Positions 7,456-16,331 of a DNA stretch of 26,974 bases are shown piece after piece (position 1 is the first letter of the stretch; every line of letters starts with the position of its first letter). The notes beneath the pieces were generated by a model. It was not told where the DNA came from and did no database searches. It saw only the letters and a program-made list of their open reading frames with translations. Position numbers and translations under genes: made by a program. Location of the stretch: assembly GCA_051001975.1 (NCBI GenBank), contig JBPCMU010000118.1, positions 1 through 26,974 of the forward strand. Reading direction: 5' to 3'. The stretch is from DATAEG01 sp051001975. Its GTDB lineage: Bacteria > Actinomycetota > Actinomycetes > Mycobacteriales > Jatrophihabitantaceae.

Positions 7456-8270
7456 CCAACTCGGCCGTTACCGCCCCCCCCGTCTCCACCGCGGGTTCGC
7501 TCAATCCACCCCTCTTCGCGGGAGTTCGACACGGCGTAGCGTTGGCTCGACGCGGCCTTATCAAAACGCTGCGCACTCCAGAAGCCCTGCTCGACGTGAC
7601 AGCGCAACCGATTCTCTTCCTCCTGCTGTTCGTGTACCTATTCGGCGGGGCCCTGAGTGGTTCGCCGCGCGCCTATCTCCAGTACTTGGTCCCTGGTCTG
7701 CTCGTGCAATCAATCCTTTTCGGCTCGATCGCGATCGGCGTCAACCTCAACGTTGACATCAAGAAGGGTGTGTTCGATCGTTTTCGCAGCCTCCCCATCG
7801 CGCGGTCCGCTCCTTTGGTCGGCGCCGTCCTCGCCGACGTTGTTCGCTACGTCATCGCCACGTTTGTGACGGTGGGGTTCGGCTACGTACTCGGCTTCCG
7901 GGTGCACACCAATCCGCTTGCCGCATTCGCCGGATGCGTGCTGGCCATCGGTTTCGCTCTCTGCCTGTGCTGGGTCTCGGTTGCTATCGGCCTGTACGCG
8001 CGGGATGCCGGCGCCGTGCAGGGAATTCTCGTCGTCGCTATGTTCCCATTGACCTTTGGCAGCAACGTCTTCGTCCAGGCCAGCACGTTGCCAGGGTGGT
8101 TGCAGGTATTCGTGAACGTCAATCCGGTCTCGAAGTTGACCAGTGCGGTACGCGGCCTCATGGTGAGCGGTCCAGTCCGAGGGCCTGCGCTCTGGAGCCT
8201 GCTTTGGATGGCAATTCTCTTGGCCGTGTTCTTTCCACTCGCCATGCGTGCCTACCGGCGCCGCGAATGA
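7452..8270 (+). CDS. ABC-2 type permease, DrrB family
   Basis: 272 residues. A cytoplasmic N-terminus with a RHGVALARRGLIKTLRTPEALLDVTAQP segment is the ABC-2 coupling region. About six hydrophobic helices follow, beginning ILFLLLFVYLFGGAL and including the conserved LVPGLLVQSILFGS and KGVFDRFRSLPIARSA segments of DrrB-like exporters. GTG 7452 overlaps the ATPase stop (GTGA) and has GAAGAGAG eight bases upstream. An in-frame ATG at 7425 is an alternative. It is the membrane half of the exporter that probably secretes the modified peptide and confers immunity. No peptidase domain is fused to either subunit, so leader removal must involve another protein. Confidence 0.92.
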   Translation: MTNSAVTAPPVSTAGSLNPPLFAGVRHGVALARRGLIKTLRTPEALLDVTAQPILFLLLFVYLFGGALSGSPRAYLQYLVPGLLVQSILFGSIAIGVNLNVDIKKGVFDRFRSLPIARSAPLVGAVLADVVRYVIATFVTVGFGYVLGFRVHTNPLAAFAGCVLAIGFALCLCWVSVAIGLYARDAGAVQGILVVAMFPLTFGSNVFVQASTLPGWLQVFVNVNPVSKLTSAVRGLMVSGPVRGPALWSLLWMAILLAVFFPLAMRAYRRRE

Positions 8271-8894
8271 CTTCTCTGAGTCTGATTAGCGACGATCGGA
8301 AGCCACATCAATCACCCAGACCATGCCCGGCGCGGTCCTCGTCCATCGCGAGGGGGCCCATTCGCTTCCGCCGCATCCCTCCTCGCTGACGGCACTCTGT
8401 CCATGATCGCGCCGGTTCGGCGAGGCTAAGTTCCGCCCAGCACAGCTGATCCTCGGTGTGGATGGGGTTGGAGGCACGGTCGGCGAAGTCGATCGGCAGG
8501 GCATCGCAGTCGACGGCGTGTGGGGGTCAACTTAAGAACGCGAGAGCAATCTGCACCCGCTGTGCCGGCGACACCACCGCTGCAAACACCAAACCGAGTG
8601 GCTCCCGGAGCGACAACCCGACGGATCCACCATCTGGACCAGTCCCACCGGACATCAATTTCAGACCCGGCCAGACCCGCTACCGACGATGGTCGACCTC
8701 AGGCCACCGCAATCGCCACCCGAACCAGTCGACGACCCGGACCCGCCGCCGTTCTGACCGCAGCGCGGTGCGAGAAAGTCACCGTCGTGCGCGACATATC
8801 CCGCACCACGAAGAGGAACCCGCACCCACGAGGTTGCCCGGGTCGGCAGTCATCAGCCGAGATCGCAGGGGCCCGTCCCGCATTGCGGGGTTCT
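8271..8894. other. Gene-free spacer at the right border of the RiPP cluster
   Basis: About 620 bases lie between two convergent genes, the DrrB-like permease (plus) and the MFS exporter (minus). Frames are open on both strands in places, but none has family similarity or a start with a ribosome binding site. A minus-strand stretch near 8400-8520 (reading HAVDCDALPIDFADRASN) has coding-like composition and may be a decayed gene. No clear terminator, repeat, tRNA or insertion sequence is seen. Confidence 0.4.
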
Positions 8895-10328
8895 TTATCG
8901 AGCGCGGTTCATGGCGCGCACCAATGCCGCGGCGCTGGCCAGGCCCGTCACGAAGACCACGGCGACCCAGAGCGAGGTGTTGGCCAGCGCGGCACCGGAT
9001 CGGACGGCGCCGGTCGCGGTCCGGGACAGATAGATCGTGCCCAGTGCTGCGACGCCGATGACCTGGCCAAGTTGCATGGTGGTGGTCACCACTCCGCTGG
9101 CGTCAGCGGCACGTTCAGCCGGCACGTGCCGCAGGCTGAGGGCAAGCAGGCTCGTCGTCAGGCCGACGCCGGCTCCGGTCGCGACAGTGCCGATCCACAT
9201 CAGCGCGCCACCATGTCCGCCGTCGCGCATTGCGAGTGCGATCACCACGGAAGCTGCCGCGGCGAGCGTCAGCCCCAGAGCAGGAAGCATCGAGTGAAGT
9301 CGTGCGGGAAGGGACCGCCAGAAAAATGCGACCAGGCCGAAGGCGACCCCGAACGGCAGGAATGTCACCGCGGCGCGCAGCGGGTCGTCGCCCAGTCCCG
9401 ACTGAAGGTGCAGCCCGAAGCAGAACAGGAAGCAGCCGTAGCCGGCCATGACGAGGAACAGCGTCACCAGACCGCTGCGCAGGCCGGGTGAAAACAGCAC
9501 GGTCAGGTCGAGCAGCGGATCGCCGCCACGTGCGCCGATCCGCCGCTCCAGCCGCACGAACAGTGTCAGCAATATAAGGCCGCCGGAGATGCAGAGAAAG
9601 GCCCACGCCGGCCAGCCGAGCTCGTGTCCGAGGACCAGAGGAAGCACGACCAGGATGACCGCGGTCACGGCGAGGACCAGTCCCGCTAGGTCGAGCCGAC
9701 GCGCGCCGGTCGGCCGATCCGCCGGGACGACCCGAGGCACCAGGGCGATGAGGGCCACGCCGATCGGGACGTTCACCAGGAACACCGGACGCCATCCCGT
9801 GTGCAACACGTTCGCGGACACCAGCACGCCGCCGAGCACGAGCCCCACGATCGAGCCGACGCACAGCACCAACGCATATGCGCTCAGCGCCTTGGCGCGC
9901 GCCGGGCCCCGGAACTGCATCTGAATCATGCTCATGATCTGCGGCACCAAGGCCGCGGCCGACGCACCCTGCACAGCGCGGAGCGCGATCAGCGTGACGA
10001 TGTTGGGTGCCAGCCCGCAGGCCAGCGAGGTGACAGTGAAGCCGACCGTGCCCAGCAGGTACATGCGTCGCCGCCCGAAGATCGCCCCGAGCCGGGCACC
10101 GGTGATCAACGACATGGCGTAGCTGACGGTGTAGCCGCCGATGACGAGTTGCAGACCCGCGCCGGAGGCGTGCAGGTCGGTGCCGATCCGCGGCAGCGCG
10201 ATGTTGACGATGTACAGGTCGAGCAGGGCCATGAACTGCCCCAGCAACAAGACCAGCAGCATCGACCAGGGCTCGGCACCAGACCGAGCCCGGGATTCGT
10301 GCGGCGCGGCGGCGAGCGTGACAGCCAT
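8895..10328 (-). CDS. MFS drug exporter, DHA2 (EmrB/QacA) family, 14 TM
   Basis: 477 residues. It begins with a short cytoplasmic tail and LLLGQFMALLDLYIVNIALPRIG, the DHA2 helix-1 signature with its Asp. Motif A is LITGARLGAIFGRRRMYLLG. An antiporter motif C-like stretch (GSIVGLVLGGVLV) and GWRPVFLVNVPIG follow. About fourteen helices can be counted. The ATG at 10328 was chosen over one further upstream because GAAGGAG lies seven to eight bases before it. It diverges from an ECF sigma factor gene across 147 bases, so the sigma factor may control it. The likely role is proton-driven export of toxic compounds. It is separate from the RiPP cluster, being on the opposite strand and of normal high GC. 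Confidence 0.93.
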   Translation of the reverse strand: MAVTLAAAPHESRARSGAEPWSMLLVLLLGQFMALLDLYIVNIALPRIGTDLHASGAGLQLVIGGYTVSYAMSLITGARLGAIFGRRRMYLLGTVGFTVTSLACGLAPNIVTLIALRAVQGASAAALVPQIMSMIQMQFRGPARAKALSAYALVLCVGSIVGLVLGGVLVSANVLHTGWRPVFLVNVPIGVALIALVPRVVPADRPTGARRLDLAGLVLAVTAVILVVLPLVLGHELGWPAWAFLCISGGLILLTLFVRLERRIGARGGDPLLDLTVLFSPGLRSGLVTLFLVMAGYGCFLFCFGLHLQSGLGDDPLRAAVTFLPFGVAFGLVAFFWRSLPARLHSMLPALGLTLAAAASVVIALAMRDGGHGGALMWIGTVATGAGVGLTTSLLALSLRHVPAERAADASGVVTTTMQLGQVIGVAALGTIYLSRTATGAVRSGAALANTSLWVAVVFVTGLASAAALVRAMNRAR

Positions 10329-10392
10329 GGCAGGACTCCTTCGACGAGGCCCGCGAGGTGCGGACACCGATACATACCGAGCCACGGAGAAA

Positions 10393-10414
10393 ATTCATCG
10401 GCGAGCGATGAGTT
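10393..10414. promoter_or_regulatory. Inverted repeat in the MFS/ECF sigma divergent promoter region
   Basis: AATTCATCG and CGATGAGTT form arms matching at eight of nine positions around a five-base centre. The element sits between the two divergent starts at 10328 and 10476. It has the size and symmetry of a repressor operator for a dimeric regulator. No regulator gene of that kind is adjacent, so the protein that would bind is unknown. Confidence 0.4.
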
Positions 10415-10475
10415 CACCCGTCCCCGGCGGTAGATACGGGTGCACGCAAGCGCCGAGCAGGAGAGGATCGTCGCC

Positions 10476-11516
10476 ATGCCCGAAGTCGCCGCACCGCCGT
10501 TCGACGCGGAATTCACCGAGGCCGCCGAGCCGTACAGACGGGAACTGTTCGCGCACTGCTACCGGATGCTCGGCTCCGCGCACGACGCGGAGGATCAGGT
10601 GCAGGAGACGATGCTCCGCGCCTGGCGTTCCTTCGGCAGTTACGACCCCGCGAAGGCCGGGATGCGGACTTGGCTCTACCGGATCGCCACGAACGCCTGC
10701 CTCAACGCGCTGGACTACCGCGGCCGGCGTGGGTTACCCAACCAGCTCGTCGAAGCGAGCGACGACCCAGCCCGGATCCCGCAGGGCCGGCGCACCGACC
10801 TGCCCTGGCTGCAGCCCGCGCCCGATGCGCTGCTCGGTTTGCAGTCCGCCGATCCCGCCGCCGTCGTCGCGTCCCGAGGAAGCGTCCGGCTGGCCTTTGT
10901 CGCGGCGTTGCAGTACCTCCCGCCGCGACAGAGAGCCGTTCTGATCCTGCGCGACGTCCTAGCCTGGCGTGCCGCCGAGGTCGCCGATCTGCTCGACACC
11001 AGCGTCGCCGCGGTGAACAGCGCGCTGCAGCGGGCCAAGGCCCAGTTGACCGCCGTCAGCCCGGAGGAGGACAGCCTCACCGAGCCGACCGATGCCGCCC
11101 AGCGGCGGATGGTCGAACGCTACGCCGCCGCGTTCGAGACGGCCGACCTGACCACCTTGGAACACCTGCTGCGTGAGGACGCGGTGCTGGAGATGCCGCC
11201 GTACCTGCTGTGGCTCGACGGGCGCTCGTCCTACCTGGCCTTCGCCGCCTTCGTCTGCGCCGCCAGGGCCCCCGGATCCTGGCGTTTGGTGCCGCTGGGC
11301 GGAGCCAATCAGCAGCCCGCGGTGGGTGCCTATCTGCGTGGCGAGGACGGGGTTTTTCGCGCCCATTCCATCCAGGTGTACCGGGTTGAGGGGGATGGCA
11401 TCACCCACGTGGTGGCCTTCCAAGAACCGGAGCTGTTCGGAACCTTCGAGCTGCCGCCGACGCTAGCCGTGCCGGTGGTCCCGCAACCACGCCCCGGTGT
11501 CCCGAGCCCAGGCTGA
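10476..11516 (+). CDS. ECF RNA polymerase sigma factor with C-terminal SnoaL-like domain
   Basis: 346 residues, longer than a simple ECF sigma factor. Region 2 covers about residues 15-80 (YRRELFAHCYRMLGSAHDAEDQVQETMLRAWRSF and RTWLYRIATNACLNALD). Region 4 covers about 140-195 (LPPRQRAVLILRDVLAWRAAEVADLLDTSVAAVNSALQRAK). The remainder (RMVERYAAAFETADLTTLEHLLREDAVLEMPP) is a SnoaL/NTF2-like domain, as in SigG/SigJ-type factors, where that domain regulates activity instead of a separate anti-sigma factor. The ATG at 10476 has AGGAGAG nine bases upstream. No anti-sigma gene is next to it. The divergent MFS exporter is a candidate target. Confidence 0.92.
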   Translation: MPEVAAPPFDAEFTEAAEPYRRELFAHCYRMLGSAHDAEDQVQETMLRAWRSFGSYDPAKAGMRTWLYRIATNACLNALDYRGRRGLPNQLVEASDDPARIPQGRRTDLPWLQPAPDALLGLQSADPAAVVASRGSVRLAFVAALQYLPPRQRAVLILRDVLAWRAAEVADLLDTSVAAVNSALQRAKAQLTAVSPEEDSLTEPTDAAQRRMVERYAAAFETADLTTLEHLLREDAVLEMPPYLLWLDGRSSYLAFAAFVCAARAPGSWRLVPLGGANQQPAVGAYLRGEDGVFRAHSIQVYRVEGDGITHVVAFQEPELFGTFELPPTLAVPVVPQPRPGVPSPG

Positions 11517-11578
11517 CGGGATATCGTTCGTGGTGGCGGGATGCCCCGCCGACGAGTCAGTCTTGCGGGAGGTAGCCG

Positions 11579-13405
11579 GTGACCACGACCGCGGATCCGC
11601 GCACGAACGAGAACCCCTCGGACGGCCCGGCCACCACGGTCGTTCCGAGGCCGATCGTCACGCAGCCATTCCCGGTACACCGCCCGTCCCGTGGCTCGAT
11701 GCTCAGCGCGGTGCTACGGACCACCGACCACAAGGTGATCGGCCGGATGTACCTGGTCACCTCATTCATATTCTTCATGATCGGTGGCCTGCTGGCGCTG
11801 ATCATGCGTGCCGAGTTGGCCCGGCCGGGGATGCAGTTCCTGTCGCCGGAGCAGTACAACCAGCTGTTTACGATGCACGGCACGATCATGCTGCTCTTCT
11901 TCGCGACGCCCTTGGTGTTTGCCTTCGCCAACCTGGTGCTGCCTCTGCAGATCGGCTCACCCGACGTCGCGTTCCCGCGGCTGAACTCTTTCTCCTACTG
12001 GCTCTACCTGTTCGGCGCGATCACCGCTGTGTCGGGGTTCGTCACTCCGGGTGGCGCGGCTGACGCAGGCTGGACGATGTACACGCCGCTGAGCAATGCG
12101 ATCAACTCGCCCGGCGCGGGCACCGACCTGTGGATCATCGGTCTGGCGATCTCCGGGCTCGGCACCATCCTCGGCGGCGTCAACATGGTCACCACCGTCA
12201 TCACACTGCGGGCACCGGGAATGACGATGTTCCGGATGCCGATCTTCACCTGGAACATCCTGGTCACCAGCCTGCTGGTGTTGCTCGCGTTCCCGATCCT
12301 CACCTCGGCGTTGCTGGTTCTCTACGTCGACCGGCACCTGGGCGCCCAGGTCTTCGACGCGGACAACGGTGGCGCCATCCTTTGGCAGCACCTGTTCTGG
12401 TTCTTCGGCCATCCGGAGGTCTACATCGTCGCGTTGCCGTTCTTCGGCATCGTCACCGAGGTCATCCCGGTGTTCAGCCGCAAGCCGCTGTTCGGCTACA
12501 AGGGCCTCGTGTTCGCCACGCTGTCGATCGCGGCGCTGTCGCTGACGGTGTGGGCGCACCACATGTTCGCCACCGGCGTCGTACTGTTGCCCTTCTTCTC
12601 GCTGTTGTCGTTCCTGATCGCGGTGCCGACCGGCCTGAAGTTCTTCGCCTGGATCGGGTCGATGTGGCGCGGCTCGGTGACGTTCGAGACCCCGATGCTG
12701 TTCTCTCTCGGTTTCATGGTGACGTTCCTGTTCGGCGGAATGACCGGGGTGTTGCTGGCCAGCCCGCCGATCGACTTCCACGTCTCCGACACGTACTTCG
12801 TGGTCGCGCACTTCCACTACGTGCTGTTCGGCACCATCGTGTTCGCCGCCTATTCCGGCACCTACTTCTGATTCCCGAAGTTCGTCGGCCGCTACCTCGA
12901 CGAGCGGCTGGGCAAGCTGCACTTCTGGATGACGTTCTTCGGCTTCCACATGACGTTCCTGGTACAGCACTGGCTGGGCGCCGAGGGCATGCCGCGCCGC
13001 TACGCCGACTACCTGCCCAGCGACGGGTTCACCACGCTGAACACCGTCTCGACCATCGGCTCATTCCTGCTCGGCGCGTCGATGCTGCCGTTCCTCTACA
13101 ACGTCTACAAGTCCTACCGCTACGGCGAGATCGTCACCTCCGACGACCCTTGGGGCCACGGTAACTCGCTGGAGTGGGCGACGTCCTGCCCGCCACCGCG
13201 GCACAACTTCACCTCCATCCCGCGGATCCGCTCGGAGCGCCCAGCCTTCGAGTACCACTACCCGCACTTGGCCCAACGCCTCGAGGACGAATCCGGCCAG
13301 CACAAGAAGGCCGGCGCACAGGCAGCGCTGGCCTCGGTGGGTGCGACCATCATCGGCGGCAACGGCGAGCGCCAGGGCAAGTCCGACCCCGACCCCGGGT
13401 CGTAG
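11579..13405 (+). pseudogene. ctaD: Cytochrome c oxidase subunit I, interrupted by one in-frame TGA
   Basis: Subunit I of the aa3-type terminal oxidase, which reduces oxygen at the heme a3-CuB centre in the cytoplasmic membrane. The frame encodes 608 residues if the TGA at 12869-12871 (codon 431) is read through. All metal ligands precede it: His100 (heme a), His278 with cross-linked Tyr282 in HPEVY, His327-His328, and His411/His413 in HFHY. The stop stands where relatives have Trp (GTYF-W-FPK), a TGG-to-TGA change. The downstream frame is intact and conserved (RLGKLHFWMTFFGFHMTFLVQHWLG, helix XI, then helix XII). GTG 11579 has GGGAGG six bases upstream. Either a sequencing error or a very recent nonsense mutation explains it. 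A truncated protein would lack the last two helices. Confidence 0.93.
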
Positions 13406-13408
13406 CAG

Positions 13409-13975
13409 CTAACCGGTCAACGGTTGGCCGATCAGGGTGATGCCGGCGGCGCGGAGTTGGTCGAGGGCGTCGGCGGTGGTTGCCGGCGAGACTTCGGCGG
13501 TGAGATCCACCCGGACCGTCGTCGCGAAGCCTTCGGCGACCGCGTCCAAGGCGGTGGCCCGGACGCAGTAGTCGGTGGCTATCCCGACGATCTCCACTGC
13601 GGTGACGTCGTGTTCGCGCAGCCAGTCGGCCAGCCCCACTGCACCGCTCTTCGCCTCGAAGCCGGAGTAGGCCGCGGCGTGCTCGCCCTTGTCGAAGACA
13701 GCCTCGAGCTGCTCGCGATCCAGGTCCGGATGCAGCTCCACGCCGTCTGTGCCCACCACACAGTGCGCGGGCCACGAGTGCACGTAGTCGGGGTCGGTAC
13801 TGAAGTGCCCGCCCGGATCTATGTGGTGATCTCGGGTTGCCACCGCATGGTCGAAGCCGCCGCTGGCCAACCGCTCGGAGACCGCGCGGGCCACTGCCGC
13901 GCCACCTGCGACAGCCAGCGAACCGCCCTCGCAGAAGTCGTTCTGGACGTCGACGACTATCACCGCGTTGCCCAT
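13409..13975 (-). CDS. pncA: Nicotinamidase (pyrazinamidase)
   Basis: 188 residues. It hydrolyses nicotinamide to nicotinate in NAD salvage, and the same enzyme activates pyrazinamide in mycobacteria. The catalytic triad is visible: Asp9 (VVDVQNDF), Lys96 (FDKGEHA) and Cys137 (GIATDYCVRATALDA). The metal ligands of TRDHHIDPGGHF (Asp49, His51, His57) and His71 are present. The cis-peptide motif before the Cys is normal. AAAGG lies six bases before the ATG. It is the last gene of a minus-strand run with nicotinate phosphoribosyltransferase two genes upstream, so consecutive salvage steps are co-transcribed. It converges on ctaD with three bases between the stops. Confidence 0.95.
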   Translation of the reverse strand: MGNAVIVVDVQNDFCEGGSLAVAGGAAVARAVSERLASGGFDHAVATRDHHIDPGGHFSTDPDYVHSWPAHCVVGTDGVELHPDLDREQLEAVFDKGEHAAAYSGFEAKSGAVGLADWLREHDVTAVEIVGIATDYCVRATALDAVAEGFATTVRVDLTAEVSPATTADALDQLRAAGITLIGQPLTG

Positions 13976-13987
13976 GCGTTGCCTTTG

Positions 13988-15004
13988 CTAGTCGGCCGGG
14001 TTGACGATCGCCTTGATCTGACGCGGATCCTTGCCGGCATCGAGTGCGTCGACGGCCTGAGCCAAGCCGAAGTGCCCGGTCACCAGCGCGTCGAGATCCA
14101 CCGCGCCACGCACCACCAGGTCCAGCGCGAGTGGCCAGGTGTTGGCGTAGCGGAACGTGCCGGTGACGACAAGCTCACGCTGTTGGATGACCTCGAGCGG
14201 CACCGACACCTCGGCAGGCCCCATCCCGACGAGTACCACCCGGGCCGAGGGGCCAGCAGCGCGGAACCCCGTTGCGATTGCTGCGGGAGCGCCGGAGCAC
14301 TCCAACACGCTGTCCACGGCGGCATCGGACAGATCCGCAGTTCGCCCATCGACGGGGATGGCGCCGAAACTCTCGGCAACCGCGAGGCGTTCCGGGCTGA
14401 TGTCGCTGACCAGCACCTCGCCCGCGCCGAACGCACGAGCGACTTGTAGCGCAACCAAACCGATCGGGCCGGCGCCGGTGATCAACACCCGCGAGCCCGG
14501 CCCGACGCCGCCTTGCTGATTGGACCAGATGCCGACCGACAACGGCTCCAGCAGGGCGGCGGCGTCGTCGGAGACCGAGTCGGGCACCGGATAGAGGAAG
14601 TCGGCCGGCATCACCACGTACTCAGCGAACGCACCGTCGATGGGCGGCGTGGCCATGAAGCGCATGTTCGGGCAGAGGTTGTACTTGCCGCGATGGCATT
14701 GCTGGCAGCGACGGCACGGCACGCCCGGCTCGATGGAGACCCGCTGCCCCAGCAGGTCGTCGCGCACGCCATTGCCGAGCGCCACGACCCGCCCGCTGGC
14801 TTCGTGACCGAGGACGAGGGGAGCGGAGACGACAGTGCTGCCGATGCGGCCCTCGGTGTACCAGTGCACGTCCGAGCCGCACACGCCCACCGCCCGGACC
14901 TGCACCAGTACATCGCCCGGACCGGGAGCTGGCGTCGGGCGGTCCTGGATCGACACGCTCATCGGCCGGTCCATCACGCTGGCCCGCATCCGCTCAGGGA
15001 TCAT
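13988..15004 (-). CDS. Zinc-dependent medium-chain alcohol/polyol dehydrogenase
   Basis: 338 residues, of the sorbitol/L-iditol (xylitol) dehydrogenase type. Catalytic zinc ligands lie in GVCGSDVHW (Cys42) and LGHEASG (His67-Glu68). The structural zinc Cys quartet is in the stretch CRRCQQCHRGKYNLC. The NAD-binding Rossmann motif is GAGPIGLVALQVA, followed by the acidic VSDISPERL that favours NAD over NADP. The ATG at 15004 has AAGGA at a proper distance. An ATG at 15013 is possible. It oxidises a polyol or secondary alcohol, and the exact substrate is not determinable. It lies between two NAD-salvage genes, 18 bases after one and 12 before the other. Confidence 0.9.
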   Translation of the reverse strand: MIPERMRASVMDRPMSVSIQDRPTPAPGPGDVLVQVRAVGVCGSDVHWYTEGRIGSTVVSAPLVLGHEASGRVVALGNGVRDDLLGQRVSIEPGVPCRRCQQCHRGKYNLCPNMRFMATPPIDGAFAEYVVMPADFLYPVPDSVSDDAAALLEPLSVGIWSNQQGGVGPGSRVLITGAGPIGLVALQVARAFGAGEVLVSDISPERLAVAESFGAIPVDGRTADLSDAAVDSVLECSGAPAAIATGFRAAGPSARVVLVGMGPAEVSVPLEVIQQRELVVTGTFRYANTWPLALDLVVRGAVDLDALVTGHFGLAQAVDALDAGKDPRQIKAIVNPAD

Positions 15005-15022
15005 GCCGTCCATCCTTGCCGA

Positions 15023-16312
15023 TCAGCGCTCGATGACCCGCGTCGGGATGGCCGGTTCGCCCTTGGACAACTTCAGCCCTTCCCACGGCAGGGTGATCAG
15101 AGCGGCGGCGCAGTACGCCCGGGACTCGTCCAGGGTCGGCAGGTCGGCGACGCGCTCCCCGTCCCGCAGCAACGGCCGCTGCAGGACACGGTCATCCGGC
15201 CCGGTAGTAAGCGGTGCCGCCGAGATGGTCTCCTCGACCGCGGTCCCGGTGGCTCGGTGCCGCCGGATCGCAGTCTTCCGGCCGCCGTGGCTGGCTTTGT
15301 GTTCAGACCGCTTCGCGACCGGCCGGCCGTCGACCTCGACGAGCTTGTAGACCAGCTGGGCAGTAGGCGCCCCCGATCCGGTGACCACCGCGGTGCCGGC
15401 TCCGTAGACGTCCACCGGAGAGGCCGCCAGGGCCGCGATGGAGTACTCGTCGAGATCGCCGCTCACCACGATCCGGGTGTGCTCGTTGCCGAGCGCGTCG
15501 AGTTGGGCGCGCGCTTGCTTGGCCAGCACGCCGAGGTCGCCGGAGTCGATCCGGATCGCGCCGAGCTCCGCGCCGACTGCTCGGACCGCTTTCTCGATGC
15601 CCTGGGTGATGTCGTAGGTGTCGACGAGCAGGGTGGTGCCGGCGCCCAGCGCCGCGGCCTGGCTGGCGAACGCGGCCTCCTCGTCGTCGTGCAGCAGGGT
15701 GAAGGAGTGTGCCGCTGTGCCGGTGGTGGCGATGCCGTAGCGCCGGCCGGCGGCCAGATTCGAGGTCGCGGTGAAGCCGGCCAGGTAGGCCGCCCGCGCG
15801 GCGGCGACCGCCGCCTGCTCGTGAGTGCGCCGCGAGCCCATCTCGATGATCGGCCGGTCCGCTGCGGCGGTGGTCATCCGGGCTGCGGCAGAGGCGATCG
15901 CGCAGTCGTGATTGAGCACGGACAGCACGAGCGTCTCCAGCACGACGGCCTCGGCAAATGTCCCGGTGACGGTGAGGATCGGCGAGTCCGGGAAGTAGAG
16001 CTCGCCCTCGGTGTAGCCCTCGACGTCACCGCCGAAGCGGTAGGACCGGAGGTATTCGGCGGTCGGCTCGTCGACGGTGCCGCTGTGCTGCAACCAGGCG
16101 ACGGTATCGGTGTCGAAGCGGAAGTCGGCAATCAGCTCGAGCAGTCGCCCGGTACCTGCCACCACCCCGTACCGGCGCCCGTCCGGCAGCCGGCGGCCGA
16201 AAGCCTCGAACACGCATTGCCGACCGGCCGACCCGTCGCGCAGCGCCGCGGTAAGCATCGTCATCTCGTAGCGGTCGGTGAGCAGTGCCGGCGACTTGGC
16301 GCGCATGGTCAT
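15023..16312 (-). CDS. pncB: Nicotinate phosphoribosyltransferase
   Basis: 429 residues. It joins nicotinate to PRPP, giving nicotinate mononucleotide, the step after nicotinamidase in NAD salvage. Family blocks are present in order: LLTDRYEMTML at the N-terminus, FPDSPILTVTG, HDCAIASAAARM, MGSRRTHEQAA, GIATTGTAAHSF with the conserved active-site His, LVDTYDI, IRIDSGDL, and IVVSGDLDEYSI. The start is the ATG at 16312, although the ATG two codons later is possible. No clear ribosome binding site is seen. The equivalent gene sits next to clpS in M. tuberculosis as well (pncB1, Rv1330c), supporting conserved gene order. Confidence 0.95.
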   Translation of the reverse strand: MTMRAKSPALLTDRYEMTMLTAALRDGSAGRQCVFEAFGRRLPDGRRYGVVAGTGRLLELIADFRFDTDTVAWLQHSGTVDEPTAEYLRSYRFGGDVEGYTEGELYFPDSPILTVTGTFAEAVVLETLVLSVLNHDCAIASAAARMTTAAADRPIIEMGSRRTHEQAAVAAARAAYLAGFTATSNLAAGRRYGIATTGTAAHSFTLLHDDEEAAFASQAAALGAGTTLLVDTYDITQGIEKAVRAVGAELGAIRIDSGDLGVLAKQARAQLDALGNEHTRIVVSGDLDEYSIAALAASPVDVYGAGTAVVTGSGAPTAQLVYKLVEVDGRPVAKRSEHKASHGGRKTAIRRHRATGTAVEETISAAPLTTGPDDRVLQRPLLRDGERVADLPTLDESRAYCAAALITLPWEGLKLSKGEPAIPTRVIER

Positions 16313-16331
16313 CAGGTCGGCGCGTAACCGG

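Noticed and set aside
8520..9491. Plus-strand open frames covering the spacer and the end of the DHA2 exporter
   Set aside because: No ribosome binding site or family match, and more than half is antisense to the MFS gene.
12869..12871. TGA recoded as Trp or selenocysteine
   Set aside because: TGA serves as the ordinary stop in many genes of the window, relatives have Trp (TGG) at this site, and no selenocysteine element is evident.
14513..16327. 600-residue plus-strand open frame opposite pncB and the dehydrogenase
   Set aside because: Its composition is Gly/Arg/Asp-rich low complexity. The opposite strand encodes well-conserved enzymes over the whole interval.
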